64,000 nt of DNA from Fictibacillus phosphorivorans (GTDB lineage: Bacteria; Bacillota; Bacilli; Bacillales; Fictibacillaceae): positions 310,001-374,000 of the forward strand of contig NZ_CP015378.1 in assembly GCF_001629705.1 (NCBI RefSeq), in the 5' to 3' direction. The notes beneath the pieces were generated by a model, which saw only the letters and a list, made by a program, of their open reading frames with translations, ran no database searches and was not told the DNA's origin. A program made the translations under genes and the position numbers. Below are positions 25,416 through 33,304 of this stretch, piece after piece; within the stretch, counting starts at the first letter, position 1, and each line of letters starts with the position of its first letter.

Positions 25416-25616
25416 TTAATCCAGGCTCCCTTCTGATTTCTGTAGTTGATAGATTCCTAATGTGCAAAAAGGAGTTAGAACAATCCACAAAAACAACCAA
25501 AACTGAAGAAACGGTAGTCCGAAAATGATAGGATCGATCCTGTTTACGAACGGTAAAACGACCAGTTGTGCAATAAATGGAGCGGAAATCAATAGGATTA
25601 ATAATAATTTCTTCAT
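25416..25616 (-). CDS. DUF3311 small membrane protein (YhjC-like), transporter partner
   Basis: The 66-residue protein has two membrane helices (LLLILLISAPFIAQLVVLPF and a second around 33-55). It ends immediately before the symporter start, so the two genes form an operon. DUF3311 genes regularly precede SSS transporters; a role in assembly or activity is inferred from that. Confidence 0.85.
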   Translation of the reverse strand: MKKLLLILLISAPFIAQLVVLPFVNRIDPIIFGLPFLQFWLFLWIVLTPFCTLGIYQLQKSEGSLD

Positions 25617-25761
25617 GCTGCATGTGTCCCTTCTGTGGTGTTTTTTAGAAATATAATGTTCACAATCATAACAGCTTAGAAAGTGAGGGACAAGGGGAAT
25701 TATATAAATTTTTAAAATATTTAATATTATTAGATAATGAAAGAGGTTTCAAACTTTTGTT

Positions 25762-26190
25762 TTACCAATCATTTCGCTCATGTTTACCCTCCATTTGTTC
25801 AACACCATCCGGCATGCTAAGACCGTGCTGCCTAATGTGGTCTGCATTCTTTACATAATAGTGATACTTCCAACCTTTCTCGTTATGAAACTCTACTAAA
25901 AAGGTATAAGGATTGTATTGCCGTCCGATGTTTTGAGTAATCTGCCACTTTTCATTAGGAAATTGTTTCTCTAAATATAGAGTGAGCTGTTCTTTTTTTA
26001 CGGAGACATGATAGTTGATCCAAAATGGACGTATAATGAAAAATAGTAAAACGAGAGCTGTAATGATAGTGGCTGTGTATAAGCCAATTTTTCGCTTAGT
26101 TTTAGGAATGAAGAAAGCAATAATGAAAAGTATGCTGATCAAAGTTACGGTGAACATGATTTCGATGACTGTGATCGGATGTAAATCCAT
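25762..26190 (-). CDS. Hypothetical membrane protein
   Basis: The 142-residue protein has two N-terminal membrane helices (about 6-28 and 37-57) and a soluble C-terminal domain ending in charged residues (EGKHERNDW). The start at 26190 has GGAGG about 9 nt upstream; a further upstream ATG at 26226 does not. No known family was recognised. Confidence 0.6.
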   Translation of the reverse strand: MDLHPITVIEIMFTVTLISILFIIAFFIPKTKRKIGLYTATIITALVLLFFIIRPFWINYHVSVKKEQLTLYLEKQFPNEKWQITQNIGRQYNPYTFLVEFHNEKGWKYHYYVKNADHIRQHGLSMPDGVEQMEGKHERNDW

Positions 26191-26307
26191 GATAATGTGC
26201 CTCCTGTTCGGAAAATGGAGTTTCATACATAGTTTATTCTATACAGAAAGGCAAATTTCTTCTTACATAAATCCCTATTTCTTTGCCAGCTGGACGCTAT
26301 GAAAATG

Positions 26308-26433
26308 AATCCACAAAAATAGCTTTCCAATCCAGAAATATGCATGCTGAATCCAAAAGTTTAGGTGTTCAATCCACGAGTTTTAGGCTCCAATCCACAT
26401 TTTTAGTCTGCCAAGCTAAATTTGTCCACTCCA
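26308..26433. repeat. Degenerate 21-nt-period array 2 (core AATCCA)
   Basis: AATCCA recurs at 26308, 26329, 26350, 26371 and 26392, exactly 21 nt apart each time. A decayed sixth unit (AAGCTA) lies at 26413. Between cores, 15 nt vary but often contain TTTTAG or TTTAG. The array lies between two leftward genes, just downstream of the 26492-26935 gene and its terminator. Confidence 0.8.
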
Positions 26434-26447
26434 AATGGACGCCACGT

Positions 26448-26483
26448 AAAAAAAGCCGCACCCTTTAAAAGGGAGCAGCTTCT
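26448..26483 (-). terminator. Terminator of the leftward DUF2269-like gene
   Basis: Read leftward, AAGCTGCTCCCTTT and AAAGGGTGCGGCTT pair with two mismatches, followed by TTTTTT. Confidence 0.85.
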
Positions 26484-26491
26484 CCAATTTA

Positions 26492-26935
26492 TTAAAACCA
26501 CAAATATGGCTTTCCTACCATAAACCACAGCATGATCATCAACAATCCAAGGTAAATCCAGACGGCACGCTGCAGTTTCTGAGCTAGCGACGCCTTATCC
26601 TGCGTTTCATCATCAAACTTACGAAGTGTAGGTGAAAAGGCGCGCGCTAAAAAGAAAAGCGAGCAGAACAGTACGATTAGAGTCATAAGAATCCACGGTG
26701 TATCCCACGTCCATGGCCCGGTAAATACAAGTAATAAACCTGATAAGACTAGAACGTGACCAGCATGTTTAGCGAGCCAAACGACAAACCGAAACGTGCC
26801 AAGGTGGGCCTGCATCTCATCTCCACTTGCCGTTCTTAGCTTTTTAATCAGTGGAAACAGAATAAAGAAAGGTCCGACAGAAATGATCACGCTTAAAATA
26901 TGGATATACAAGATAACGTGATACCAAACTTCCAT
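26492..26935 (-). CDS. DUF2269-like integral membrane protein
   Basis: The 147-residue protein has four predicted membrane helices. The histidine in the first helix (YIHILSVIISVGPFF) and later HAGH are typical of the DUF2269 group of predicted membrane proteins, some of which may bind haem. The function is unknown and the family assignment is from overall pattern. It lies 11 nt after the ASCH-domain gene, so they may share a transcript. Confidence 0.65.
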   Translation of the reverse strand: MEVWYHVILYIHILSVIISVGPFFILFPLIKKLRTASGDEMQAHLGTFRFVVWLAKHAGHVLVLSGLLLVFTGPWTWDTPWILMTLIVLFCSLFFLARAFSPTLRKFDDETQDKASLAQKLQRAVWIYLGLLMIMLWFMVGKPYLWF

Positions 26936-26946
26936 TTAGTTGCAAG

Positions 26947-27294
26947 TTAACCTTTAACAGGAGTGAATTCGTGAACCCATACTTGCATATGAGGAAGCCA
27001 CGGCATACCTGGGTGGTAGGAAAGGATAGCATTCTTATACTCTTCTACGGTTGCGAATCCTTCGTCTTGTGCGTGTTGATCGGTTAGTTCTCCAAGAGAT
27101 TGGCGGTAAACATTGTTCACTACGAACGAATGGCCTTCTAACTCCATAATCTCCCCAATGTCTGCATAACGTCCGTTACGACGAGTAGCCGTTTTTTTAC
27201 CTTCCAGAACTTTTGCAACATCAGCTGGCATCGTTACGAGTCTTTCAATCGTACAAGTTTTTGGTGGTAAATTGGTATTTTCATGATTTGTCAT
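26947..27294 (-). CDS. ASCH-domain protein
   Basis: The 115-residue protein has the compact ASCH/PUA-like fold. LVTMPADVAKVLEGKKTATR carries the conserved G-K-K-T-x-x-R pattern, then DIGEIMELEGHSFVV. ASCH domains are thought to bind RNA or modified nucleosides, and some act as amidohydrolases. An AAGGAG site precedes the start. The specific role is unknown. Confidence 0.78.
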   Translation of the reverse strand: MTNHENTNLPPKTCTIERLVTMPADVAKVLEGKKTATRRNGRYADIGEIMELEGHSFVVNNVYRQSLGELTDQHAQDEGFATVEEYKNAILSYHPGMPWLPHMQVWVHEFTPVKG

Positions 27295-27459
27295 ATGTAA
27301 AAACTCCTTTTTTCATTTCTCCAATTCCTAATGTATCACATTTAAAAAGAGAGTCTGTCTATTTTATCGGAAGAAAACGGTAAGATGTGTCTTTGCTATG
27401 TGGAGTCAGTACCTTTATAATCAAGAGATGACTCTACCTGAGGGAGGCTAATTTAAGTT

Positions 27460-29601
27460 TTGATAGAAAAAGCAAAGCAAATGCTAAATTTGCATTACGG
27501 TTATTCTTCATTCCGGAACGGACAAGAGCAAGCGATACAATCGGTTTTAGCGGGTGACGATACACTCTGTGTTATGCCTACAGGTGGCGGGAAATCGATT
27601 TGCTATCAAATACCTGCCCTTGTTTTTGAAGGAACAACAATTGTTATTTCTCCTTTAATTTCATTAATGAAAGATCAGGTTGATACATTATTGCAGTTAG
27701 GTATTTCCGCAGCCTTCATCAATTCTTCACTTACAGCAGCAGAGGCGAGGGAACGAATTGAAAAGGCTAAAAGCGGTGAGTATAAACTTTTATATATTGC
27801 ACCAGAACGCCTTGAATCTTATGACTTTATGGATCATTTGCGCCAGATCGATATCCCTTTGATCGCGGTAGATGAAGCACACTGTATCTCGCAATGGGGT
27901 CACGATTTCAGACCGAGCTACCAACGCATTCAAAGAATGGTCGGAAATCTGCCTAATCGTCCGGTCGTACTGGCATTAACGGCAACAGCTACACCACGCG
28001 TTCGTCAGGACATCTGTTGGTCGCTGGATATTGATGAGAACAAAACGGTATTAACAGGATTTGAACGTGAAAATTTATCCTTTTCCGTGATAAAGGGACA
28101 AGATCGTCTTTCTTATTTAAAAGATTTTCTGAAAAAGAACGAGAAAGAAGCGGGAATCATATACGCAGCAACACGTAAGACGGTTGATCAGCTATTTGAG
28201 ACACTCCAAAAAAGCGGTATCAACGTTTCACGGTATCATGCAGGGATGAATGACAACGAGCGAATGGAACAACAAGAACAATTTCTTCAAGATGAATCAT
28301 CTGTTATGGTGGCTACTTCTGCGTTTGGGATGGGTATCGATAAATCGAATATCAGATATGTTATCCATTTTCAGTTACCTAAAAACATGGAGAGTTATTA
28401 TCAAGAAGCGGGTCGTGCTGGCCGTGATGGACTTCAAAGTGAATGTATCCTGCTGTATTCCTCTCAAGATGTTCAAGTCCAGCGTTTTCTGATCGATCAG
28501 TCTAGTGAACAGGATCGTATGGCGCAAGAGCTGGAGAAGCTTCAACTCATGGTGGACTATTGCTATACAGAAAGCTGTTTGCAGCAATCCATCGTCCGTT
28601 ATTTTAGTGACGAGGAAATACCACCATGTGGCCGGTGCGGCAACTGTACGGATAATCGCGATAGCATCGATGTGACAAGAGAAGCGCAGATCGTATTGTC
28701 CTGTATCGTGAGAATGGGGCAGAAGCGTTTTGGAAAAACTTTGATCGCACAAGTACTGACTGGTTCCAAAAATAAAAAAGTGTTAGAGATGCGATTTAAT
28801 AAGCTGCCGACTTACGGCATGCTGAAAGATAAAAGCACGAAAGAAGTAACAGACCTTATTGAGTTTTTCATCTCACAAGAAATCATTGCTGTTGAACATG
28901 GTACATTCCCAACACTTTATATAAAAGAAAAAGGGAAAGACATCCTGCTCGGAAAAGAACAGATCATGCGTAAAGAAGCGGTCGTAACGAAACAAGTGGC
29001 TGCAGATGATCCGTTATTTGAAGAGCTTCGAATCGTACGTAAAACAATAGCTGATCAAGAAAACGTTCCACCGTTCGTTATTTTCGCAGATACGGCATTA
29101 AAAGATATGTGCGTGAAACTGCCTGAGTCAAGGACTGATTTTTTGAGTGTGACGGGTGTTGGTCAGAATAAGCTAGAAAAGTACGGAGAGCGGTTTATTT
29201 CTGCCATTTCAAATTATTTAACTGAACATCCTGAGCGAAGAGAGAGTATGGATCAAAGCACAGTCGTAAAAGCACCTGCGAAAAAGACAACGCCTGATTC
29301 TCATCTTGAAACATACACTCTCTATAAAGAGAAAATGTCAGTCGGTGAGATTGCTGAAGACCGAAAGTTAGCATTAAGTACGGTTGAGAATCACCTTATT
29401 CAATGCATGCAAGAAGGAATGGATGTTCAGATGGAGGACCTTATTCCAGAAGAATATGTCTCAAAAATTGAACATGCCATTCAACAAGCCGGCGGAGAAA
29501 AGTTAAAGCCGATCAAAGAATTACTTCCTGAAGAAGTAAGTTACTTTATGATTAAAGTTTACTTGCTGCAAAACGAAAATAAGAAACGGGTGACAAGATG
29601 A
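27460..29601 (+). CDS. recQ: ATP-dependent DNA helicase RecQ, long form
   Basis: The 713-residue helicase has Walker A (PTGGGKS, about 40-46), the DEAH box in AVDEAHCISQWGHDFRPSY, and ATTSAFGMGIDK and QEAGRAGRDG-type motifs V and VI. The RQC zinc cluster is CGRCGNCTD (about 387-396). An HRDC domain lies at about 520-590, and a C-terminal helix-turn-helix (HTH_40-like, about 620-705) makes it longer than minimal RecQ. It unwinds 3'-tailed duplexes in repair and recombination. Translation starts at TTG with AGGGAGG 12 nt upstream. Its stop overlaps the methyltransferase start. Confidence 0.95.
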   Translation: MIEKAKQMLNLHYGYSSFRNGQEQAIQSVLAGDDTLCVMPTGGGKSICYQIPALVFEGTTIVISPLISLMKDQVDTLLQLGISAAFINSSLTAAEARERIEKAKSGEYKLLYIAPERLESYDFMDHLRQIDIPLIAVDEAHCISQWGHDFRPSYQRIQRMVGNLPNRPVVLALTATATPRVRQDICWSLDIDENKTVLTGFERENLSFSVIKGQDRLSYLKDFLKKNEKEAGIIYAATRKTVDQLFETLQKSGINVSRYHAGMNDNERMEQQEQFLQDESSVMVATSAFGMGIDKSNIRYVIHFQLPKNMESYYQEAGRAGRDGLQSECILLYSSQDVQVQRFLIDQSSEQDRMAQELEKLQLMVDYCYTESCLQQSIVRYFSDEEIPPCGRCGNCTDNRDSIDVTREAQIVLSCIVRMGQKRFGKTLIAQVLTGSKNKKVLEMRFNKLPTYGMLKDKSTKEVTDLIEFFISQEIIAVEHGTFPTLYIKEKGKDILLGKEQIMRKEAVVTKQVAADDPLFEELRIVRKTIADQENVPPFVIFADTALKDMCVKLPESRTDFLSVTGVGQNKLEKYGERFISAISNYLTEHPERRESMDQSTVVKAPAKKTTPDSHLETYTLYKEKMSVGEIAEDRKLALSTVENHLIQCMQEGMDVQMEDLIPEEYVSKIEHAIQQAGGEKLKPIKELLPEEVSYFMIKVYLLQNENKKRVTR

Positions 29602-30794
29602 AGAAGAATGTCCGATTAAAAGTAAAACCTTCTTATGTGAAGGGGTTAAAAACAGGCTTTCCATTGATCACGGAAGATGCTGTACAAAATATAAGCAACG
29701 TTAAAGAAGAAGGAACGATCATTGAACTGTTTGATGAAAAGAATGTGTTCCTCGGTAAGGGATATTACGGTAAACAAAACAAAGGTCGTGGATGGGTACT
29801 CACGCAAAATTCACAAGAACTCATCGATCAAGAATTTTTTGAAAAGAAAATAAAAAAAGCGATTAACCATCGCCAAGATCTTTTTAACAATTATGAAACG
29901 ACGGCATTCCGCGTTTTTAACGGCGAGGGAGACGGAATCGGTGGGCTGACGATCGACCATTATAACGGCTACTACGTTCTAACTTGGTATAGTGAAGGCA
30001 TCTACTCCTTTAAGGATGAAGTAATCGCTTCTCTTAAAGAGCTTGTTAAAGTAAAAGGCATCTACGAGAAGAAGCGTTTTGCTGTAAAAGGAAAATATAT
30101 TGATGATGACGATTTTGTTGAAGGTGAACAAGCGCCAAGTCCACTGATCGTGAGAGAGAACGGCATCCACTTTGCAGTATATCTGAATGATGGTGCGATG
30201 GTAGGCGTGTTCTTGGATCAGCGTGACGTGCGAAAGACGATCCGTGATCAATATGCGAAAGGGAAAACAGTTCTGAACACATTCTCTTATACTGGTGCGT
30301 TCTCAGTTGCGGCCGCTCTTGGTGGAGCTCTGAAAACGACAAGCGTTGACTTAGCGAACAGAAGCCGAAGCAAGACGCAAGAACAGTTCAGTGTGAACGG
30401 TCTGGACTATGAGGACCACGACATCATCGTAGAAGATGTGTTCAACTACTTTAAATATGCCGTCCGTAAAGAGCTTTCATTTGACCTTGTTATTCTAGAT
30501 CCCCCTAGCTTTGCGCGTTCAAAGAAACATACGTTCAGTGCTGGGAAAGATTATCCTGATCTGTTAGCACAAGCGATTCAGATTACAGAAAGAAACGGTG
30601 TAATCGTAGCTTCTTCTAACTGTTCTACGTTTGGGATGAAAAAGTTTAAAGAGATGATAGCATCAGCTTTTAAACAAACGGGTGGCACATATAACATTTT
30701 GGAAGAGTTTAAGCTTCCACAAGATTTTAAAACTCACAAAGAGTTCAAAGAGGGTAACTATTTAAAAGTAGTGTTCATTGAAAAATTAAGCTAA
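29598..30794 (+). CDS. Class I SAM-dependent 23S rRNA methyltransferase (RlmI-like)
   Basis: The 398-residue protein has an N-terminal PUA domain (about 1-90) and a Rossmann methyltransferase domain. Visible motifs are NTFSYTGAFSVAAALGGA (SAM loop) and VILDPPSFARSK (catalytic DPPSF, about 304-308). This is the RlmI/YwbD layout, which methylates a cytosine in 23S rRNA. It is coupled to recQ by a 4-nt overlap. Confidence 0.9.
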   Translation: MKKNVRLKVKPSYVKGLKTGFPLITEDAVQNISNVKEEGTIIELFDEKNVFLGKGYYGKQNKGRGWVLTQNSQELIDQEFFEKKIKKAINHRQDLFNNYETTAFRVFNGEGDGIGGLTIDHYNGYYVLTWYSEGIYSFKDEVIASLKELVKVKGIYEKKRFAVKGKYIDDDDFVEGEQAPSPLIVRENGIHFAVYLNDGAMVGVFLDQRDVRKTIRDQYAKGKTVLNTFSYTGAFSVAAALGGALKTTSVDLANRSRSKTQEQFSVNGLDYEDHDIIVEDVFNYFKYAVRKELSFDLVILDPPSFARSKKHTFSAGKDYPDLLAQAIQITERNGVIVASSNCSTFGMKKFKEMIASAFKQTGGTYNILEEFKLPQDFKTHKEFKEGNYLKVVFIEKLS

Positions 30795-30813
30795 CCGGCG
30801 AAAGGGGATCTTC

Positions 30814-31476
30814 ATGTCGATGAATAACGAACGCCGTATTTTAATTATGACTTCTGTAGCTGCTGAAAAAGAAGCGATCTTAAAAGGAATTGGGCAAACG
30901 CCTTCGATTGATGTGGTATTAGCTGGAGTTGGTCCGATCTCAGCGGGTATTCAAACCACAAAAGCTTTATTAACGAAAGACTATGACGTTGTAATCAACA
31001 TGGGTATTGCTGGTGGTTTTCAGGATAAAGCAGCTGTTGGAACATTAGTCATTGCAGATGAGATCATTTCAGGAGATCTTGGGGCAGAATCTCCTGAAAA
31101 ATTCATCAGTTTGGATGAGCTAGGTTTTGGTGCTTCAACGCGCATAAAAGCAGACAGCGAACTGGTCATGCACTGTTTAACGTCACTAAAGCTCGCAAGT
31201 GTGCCTGTTCAACTCGGTCACGTTCTAACGCTCTCTACTGTGACAGGAACTGCTGAAACTACGAAAAGTCTTCAGGATCGAGAACCTGATGCTGTAGCAG
31301 AAGCGATGGAAGGCTATGGTGTAGCGCTAGCGGCACAAGAATTTGGAAAGCCGGTACTTGAGATTCGTTCCATATCAAATCCAATCGGTCCGCGAGATCG
31401 TTTTGCTTGGCGTATGAAGGAAGCGTTCGCTACACTAGAGAGAGCTAGTAAAGTTATCGCGGAGGTTTTGTTATGA
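30814..31476 (+). CDS. mqnB: Futalosine hydrolase
   Basis: The 220-residue nucleoside-phosphorylase-fold hydrolase has NMGIAGGFQDKAAVGTLVIA in the middle and AEAMEGYGVALAAQEFGKP, with the purine/ribose-binding Met-Glu. It splits futalosine or aminodeoxyfutalosine in the alternative menaquinone pathway. The identity is supported by overlap with mqnD, which acts later in the same pathway. Confidence 0.92.
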   Translation: MSMNNERRILIMTSVAAEKEAILKGIGQTPSIDVVLAGVGPISAGIQTTKALLTKDYDVVINMGIAGGFQDKAAVGTLVIADEIISGDLGAESPEKFISLDELGFGASTRIKADSELVMHCLTSLKLASVPVQLGHVLTLSTVTGTAETTKSLQDREPDAVAEAMEGYGVALAAQEFGKPVLEIRSISNPIGPRDRFAWRMKEAFATLERASKVIAEVLL

Positions 31477-32321
31477 GTAAAATGAGTATTGCGTTTTCAC
31501 CTTGTCCCAATGATACGTTTGTTTTTCATGCATTGGTTCATGGTCTTGTTTCTGGGGCTCCAGAATTTGATGTTACATATGCAGATATTGATATTACAAA
31601 CGGCTTAGCTGCTGAGTCAGATGAACTTGATATCTTGAAAATCTCATACGCAGCGCTTCCTTATGTTTTGGACAAATATGCTCTACTTCCATGCGGAGGG
31701 GCGCTCGGTCGTGGATGTGGTCCGTTAGTTCTTGTGAAAAAGTCAGGTGAAGTTACACCAGACATGCTATCAGGAGCAAAAGTGGCCGTTCCGAGTGAAC
31801 GCTCTACCGCATACATGCTGTTCCGTTTATGGGCGGCTCAAAATGTACCAGGCGGAGTAGGCGAGATTATCGTTATGCCGTTTAATGAGATCATGCCTGC
31901 TGTAAAAGACGGCAAGATTGATGCCGGTCTTGTCATCCATGAAGCACGCTTTACGTATCAAAATTACGGATTGAATCTGTTGGCTGATATGGGTAGCTGG
32001 TGGGAAGAAGATACGGGTCTGCCCATCCCACTCGGAGCGATCATCGCACGTCGTTCACTAGATTTAGAGTCTATTACAGGGTGGATTCGTGAATCAGTAG
32101 AGTATGCGTGGCGTAATCCTGAGGCATCTAGAGATTATGTGATGCAGCACGCGAGCGAACTCTCAGAGGACGTTGCGAAATCCCATATTGATCTGTATGT
32201 GAATGATTTTACGGCTGATCTTGGAGACAAGGGCTTCGAGGCGATTACAACTCTATTGAACCGTGCTGGAGAAGAAGGCATCGTGCCGAAGAAGGATTAT
32301 ACGAAACTATTGAAGAGTTAA
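31473..32321 (+). CDS. mqnD: 1,4-dihydroxy-6-naphthoate synthase
   Basis: The 282-residue periplasmic-binding-protein-like enzyme has the typical start SIAFSPCPNDTFVFHALVHG, then LKISYAALPYV and HEARFTYQNYGL. It converts cyclic dehypoxanthine futalosine to 1,4-dihydroxy-6-naphthoate. The ATGA overlap with mqnB and GCGGAGG show co-translation. mqnA, mqnC and mqnE must lie elsewhere. The gene ends 3 nt before a 21-nt repeat array. Confidence 0.94.
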   Translation: MSKMSIAFSPCPNDTFVFHALVHGLVSGAPEFDVTYADIDITNGLAAESDELDILKISYAALPYVLDKYALLPCGGALGRGCGPLVLVKKSGEVTPDMLSGAKVAVPSERSTAYMLFRLWAAQNVPGGVGEIIVMPFNEIMPAVKDGKIDAGLVIHEARFTYQNYGLNLLADMGSWWEEDTGLPIPLGAIIARRSLDLESITGWIRESVEYAWRNPEASRDYVMQHASELSEDVAKSHIDLYVNDFTADLGDKGFEAITTLLNRAGEEGIVPKKDYTKLLKS

Positions 32322-32324
32322 GAA

Positions 32325-32450
32325 TGGACAAATTAATTCTTAGATTGGACAGATTATTAGGGACTTTGGACAGATTATCTTGGGAATCGGACAGATTAAA
32401 GTGAACATTGGACAGATTAACTCCTAGATTGGACAGATTACCTAATAAAA
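32325..32450. repeat. 21-nt-period array 3 (core TTGGACAGATTA)
   Basis: Six units start at 32325, 32346, 32367, 32388, 32409 and 32430, exactly 21 nt apart. Twelve positions are nearly constant (TTGGACAGATTA, first unit ATGGACAAATTA shifted by one) and nine vary. The array begins 3 nt after mqnD. Because 21 is a multiple of three, the minus strand shows a repeating Asn-Leu-Ser pattern in a 70-codon frame, which I regard as a by-product. Confidence 0.92.
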
Positions 32451-32532
32451 CCTGCATAATGTAGAATTAACCACTCTCTGAACCCGCGCATACCTTATAA
32501 CGAGAAGAAAAACTGTTATAAGGAGGCGCAAT

Positions 32533-32721
32533 ATGTCTAATACAAATGTATTAACACTCATTGGGGCTTTGTTAGCTGGCTATTTTCTACTTGCACTTCC
32601 ACTAGGCGGCACGTTTTTAGCTGCATTCGGTCCAGCTGTTAAAATTATCGCAATCTTAACTGTTCTTGTTTTTGGAGCCGTATTGATCTATAAAGGGCTC
32701 AAAGAAATTTTAAGAAAATAG
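32533..32721 (+). CDS. Small hydrophobic membrane protein
   Basis: The 62-residue protein has two membrane helices (about 7-30 and 34-53) and a basic C-terminal tail (KGLKEILRK). AAGGAGG lies 6 nt before the ATG and a strong terminator follows. No family was recognised. Confidence 0.7.
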   Translation: MSNTNVLTLIGALLAGYFLLALPLGGTFLAAFGPAVKIIAILTVLVFGAVLIYKGLKEILRK

Positions 32722-32729
32722 ACATGAAG

Positions 32730-32760
32730 AAACCCGCTTAAACTAAAGCGGGTTTCCTTG
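32730..32760. terminator. Bidirectional terminator
   Basis: A perfect 10-bp stem (AAACCCGCTT / AAGCGGGTTT) with a 6-nt loop lies between converging genes. Confidence 0.88.
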
Positions 32761-32763
32761 TTT

Positions 32764-33219
32764 TTATTTAGGAAGCAAAGCACGAAGCTCTTCCGTCATC
32801 TGATCTAAAAGTTCAGGACGTCCGTGAAATTGAGCAGGTGTGTTTTGAAAAAGTTTAATGAACCATTTATCCTCAACTCTAACTGCAATCACCGTATGAT
32901 GCGTGTTCAGTTCCGGAGATAGTTCTGTCTTTCCTACGGGTATCATCCCGGCAATTGCACGAACTATAACAGCATCTTCACTTAAGAAGGAGACGTTCTT
33001 CACTTTTGCGTAATAAGGTGGGGTAGGAAAGCTGCTAAAAATGGGTTCGAGATGAGCATGTATCTCTTCAGGTCCGAAAGCCTGGCTTCCATCATATCCA
33101 ACCATCTCGCCGTCTTCAGTAAAATGATCAGCCATAGCACGTGAATTCCGTTCGTTCCATGCTTGTATGAAGTTAAAATATAGATTCTTAACAGCTTTTA
33201 TATGTTCTGTTTCCATCAC
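32764..33219 (-). CDS. SnoaL/DUF4440-like NTF2-fold protein
   Basis: The protein has about 151 residues. FNFIQAWNERNSRAMADHFT and DGEMVGYDGSQAFGPEEI are typical of NTF2-like SgcJ/EcaC or DUF4440 proteins, which hold small ligands in a cone-shaped pocket. The GTG at 33219 is preferred because GGAGG is 9 nt upstream; an ATG follows as the next codon. The substrate is unknown. Confidence 0.78.
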   Translation of the reverse strand: MMETEHIKAVKNLYFNFIQAWNERNSRAMADHFTEDGEMVGYDGSQAFGPEEIHAHLEPIFSSFPTPPYYAKVKNVSFLSEDAVIVRAIAGMIPVGKTELSPELNTHHTVIAVRVEDKWFIKLFQNTPAQFHGRPELLDQMTEELRALLPK

Positions 33220-33267
33220 TAAACCTGTCCTCCATATGTGAAATTGTCTTTTATTCATCATAACAAA

Positions 33268-33294
33268 ACAGCCACCATCCTCAAAATGGTAGCT
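33268..33294 (-). terminator. Terminator of the tandem P-loop gene
   Basis: Read leftward, AGCTACCAT and ATGGTGGCT pair with one mismatch, followed by GTTTTGTT. Confidence 0.7.
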
Positions 33295-33304
33295 GCTTCA
33301 AATC

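Noticed and set aside
26308..26433. CRISPR-like look of the regularly spaced arrays
   Set aside because: The units are only 21 nt in total with 6-12 nt cores and 9-15 nt variable parts. These are far below CRISPR repeat and spacer sizes, and no cas genes are present.
28375..28752. Antisense open frames inside recQ and other large genes
   Set aside because: They are shadows of strongly supported genes on the opposite strand and have no ribosome sites or recognisable domains.
32245..32457. 70-codon minus-strand frame with repeating Asn-Leu-Ser
   Set aside because: The heptad is an automatic result of the 21-nt DNA period being a multiple of three. There is no ribosome site and it overlaps the end of mqnD.
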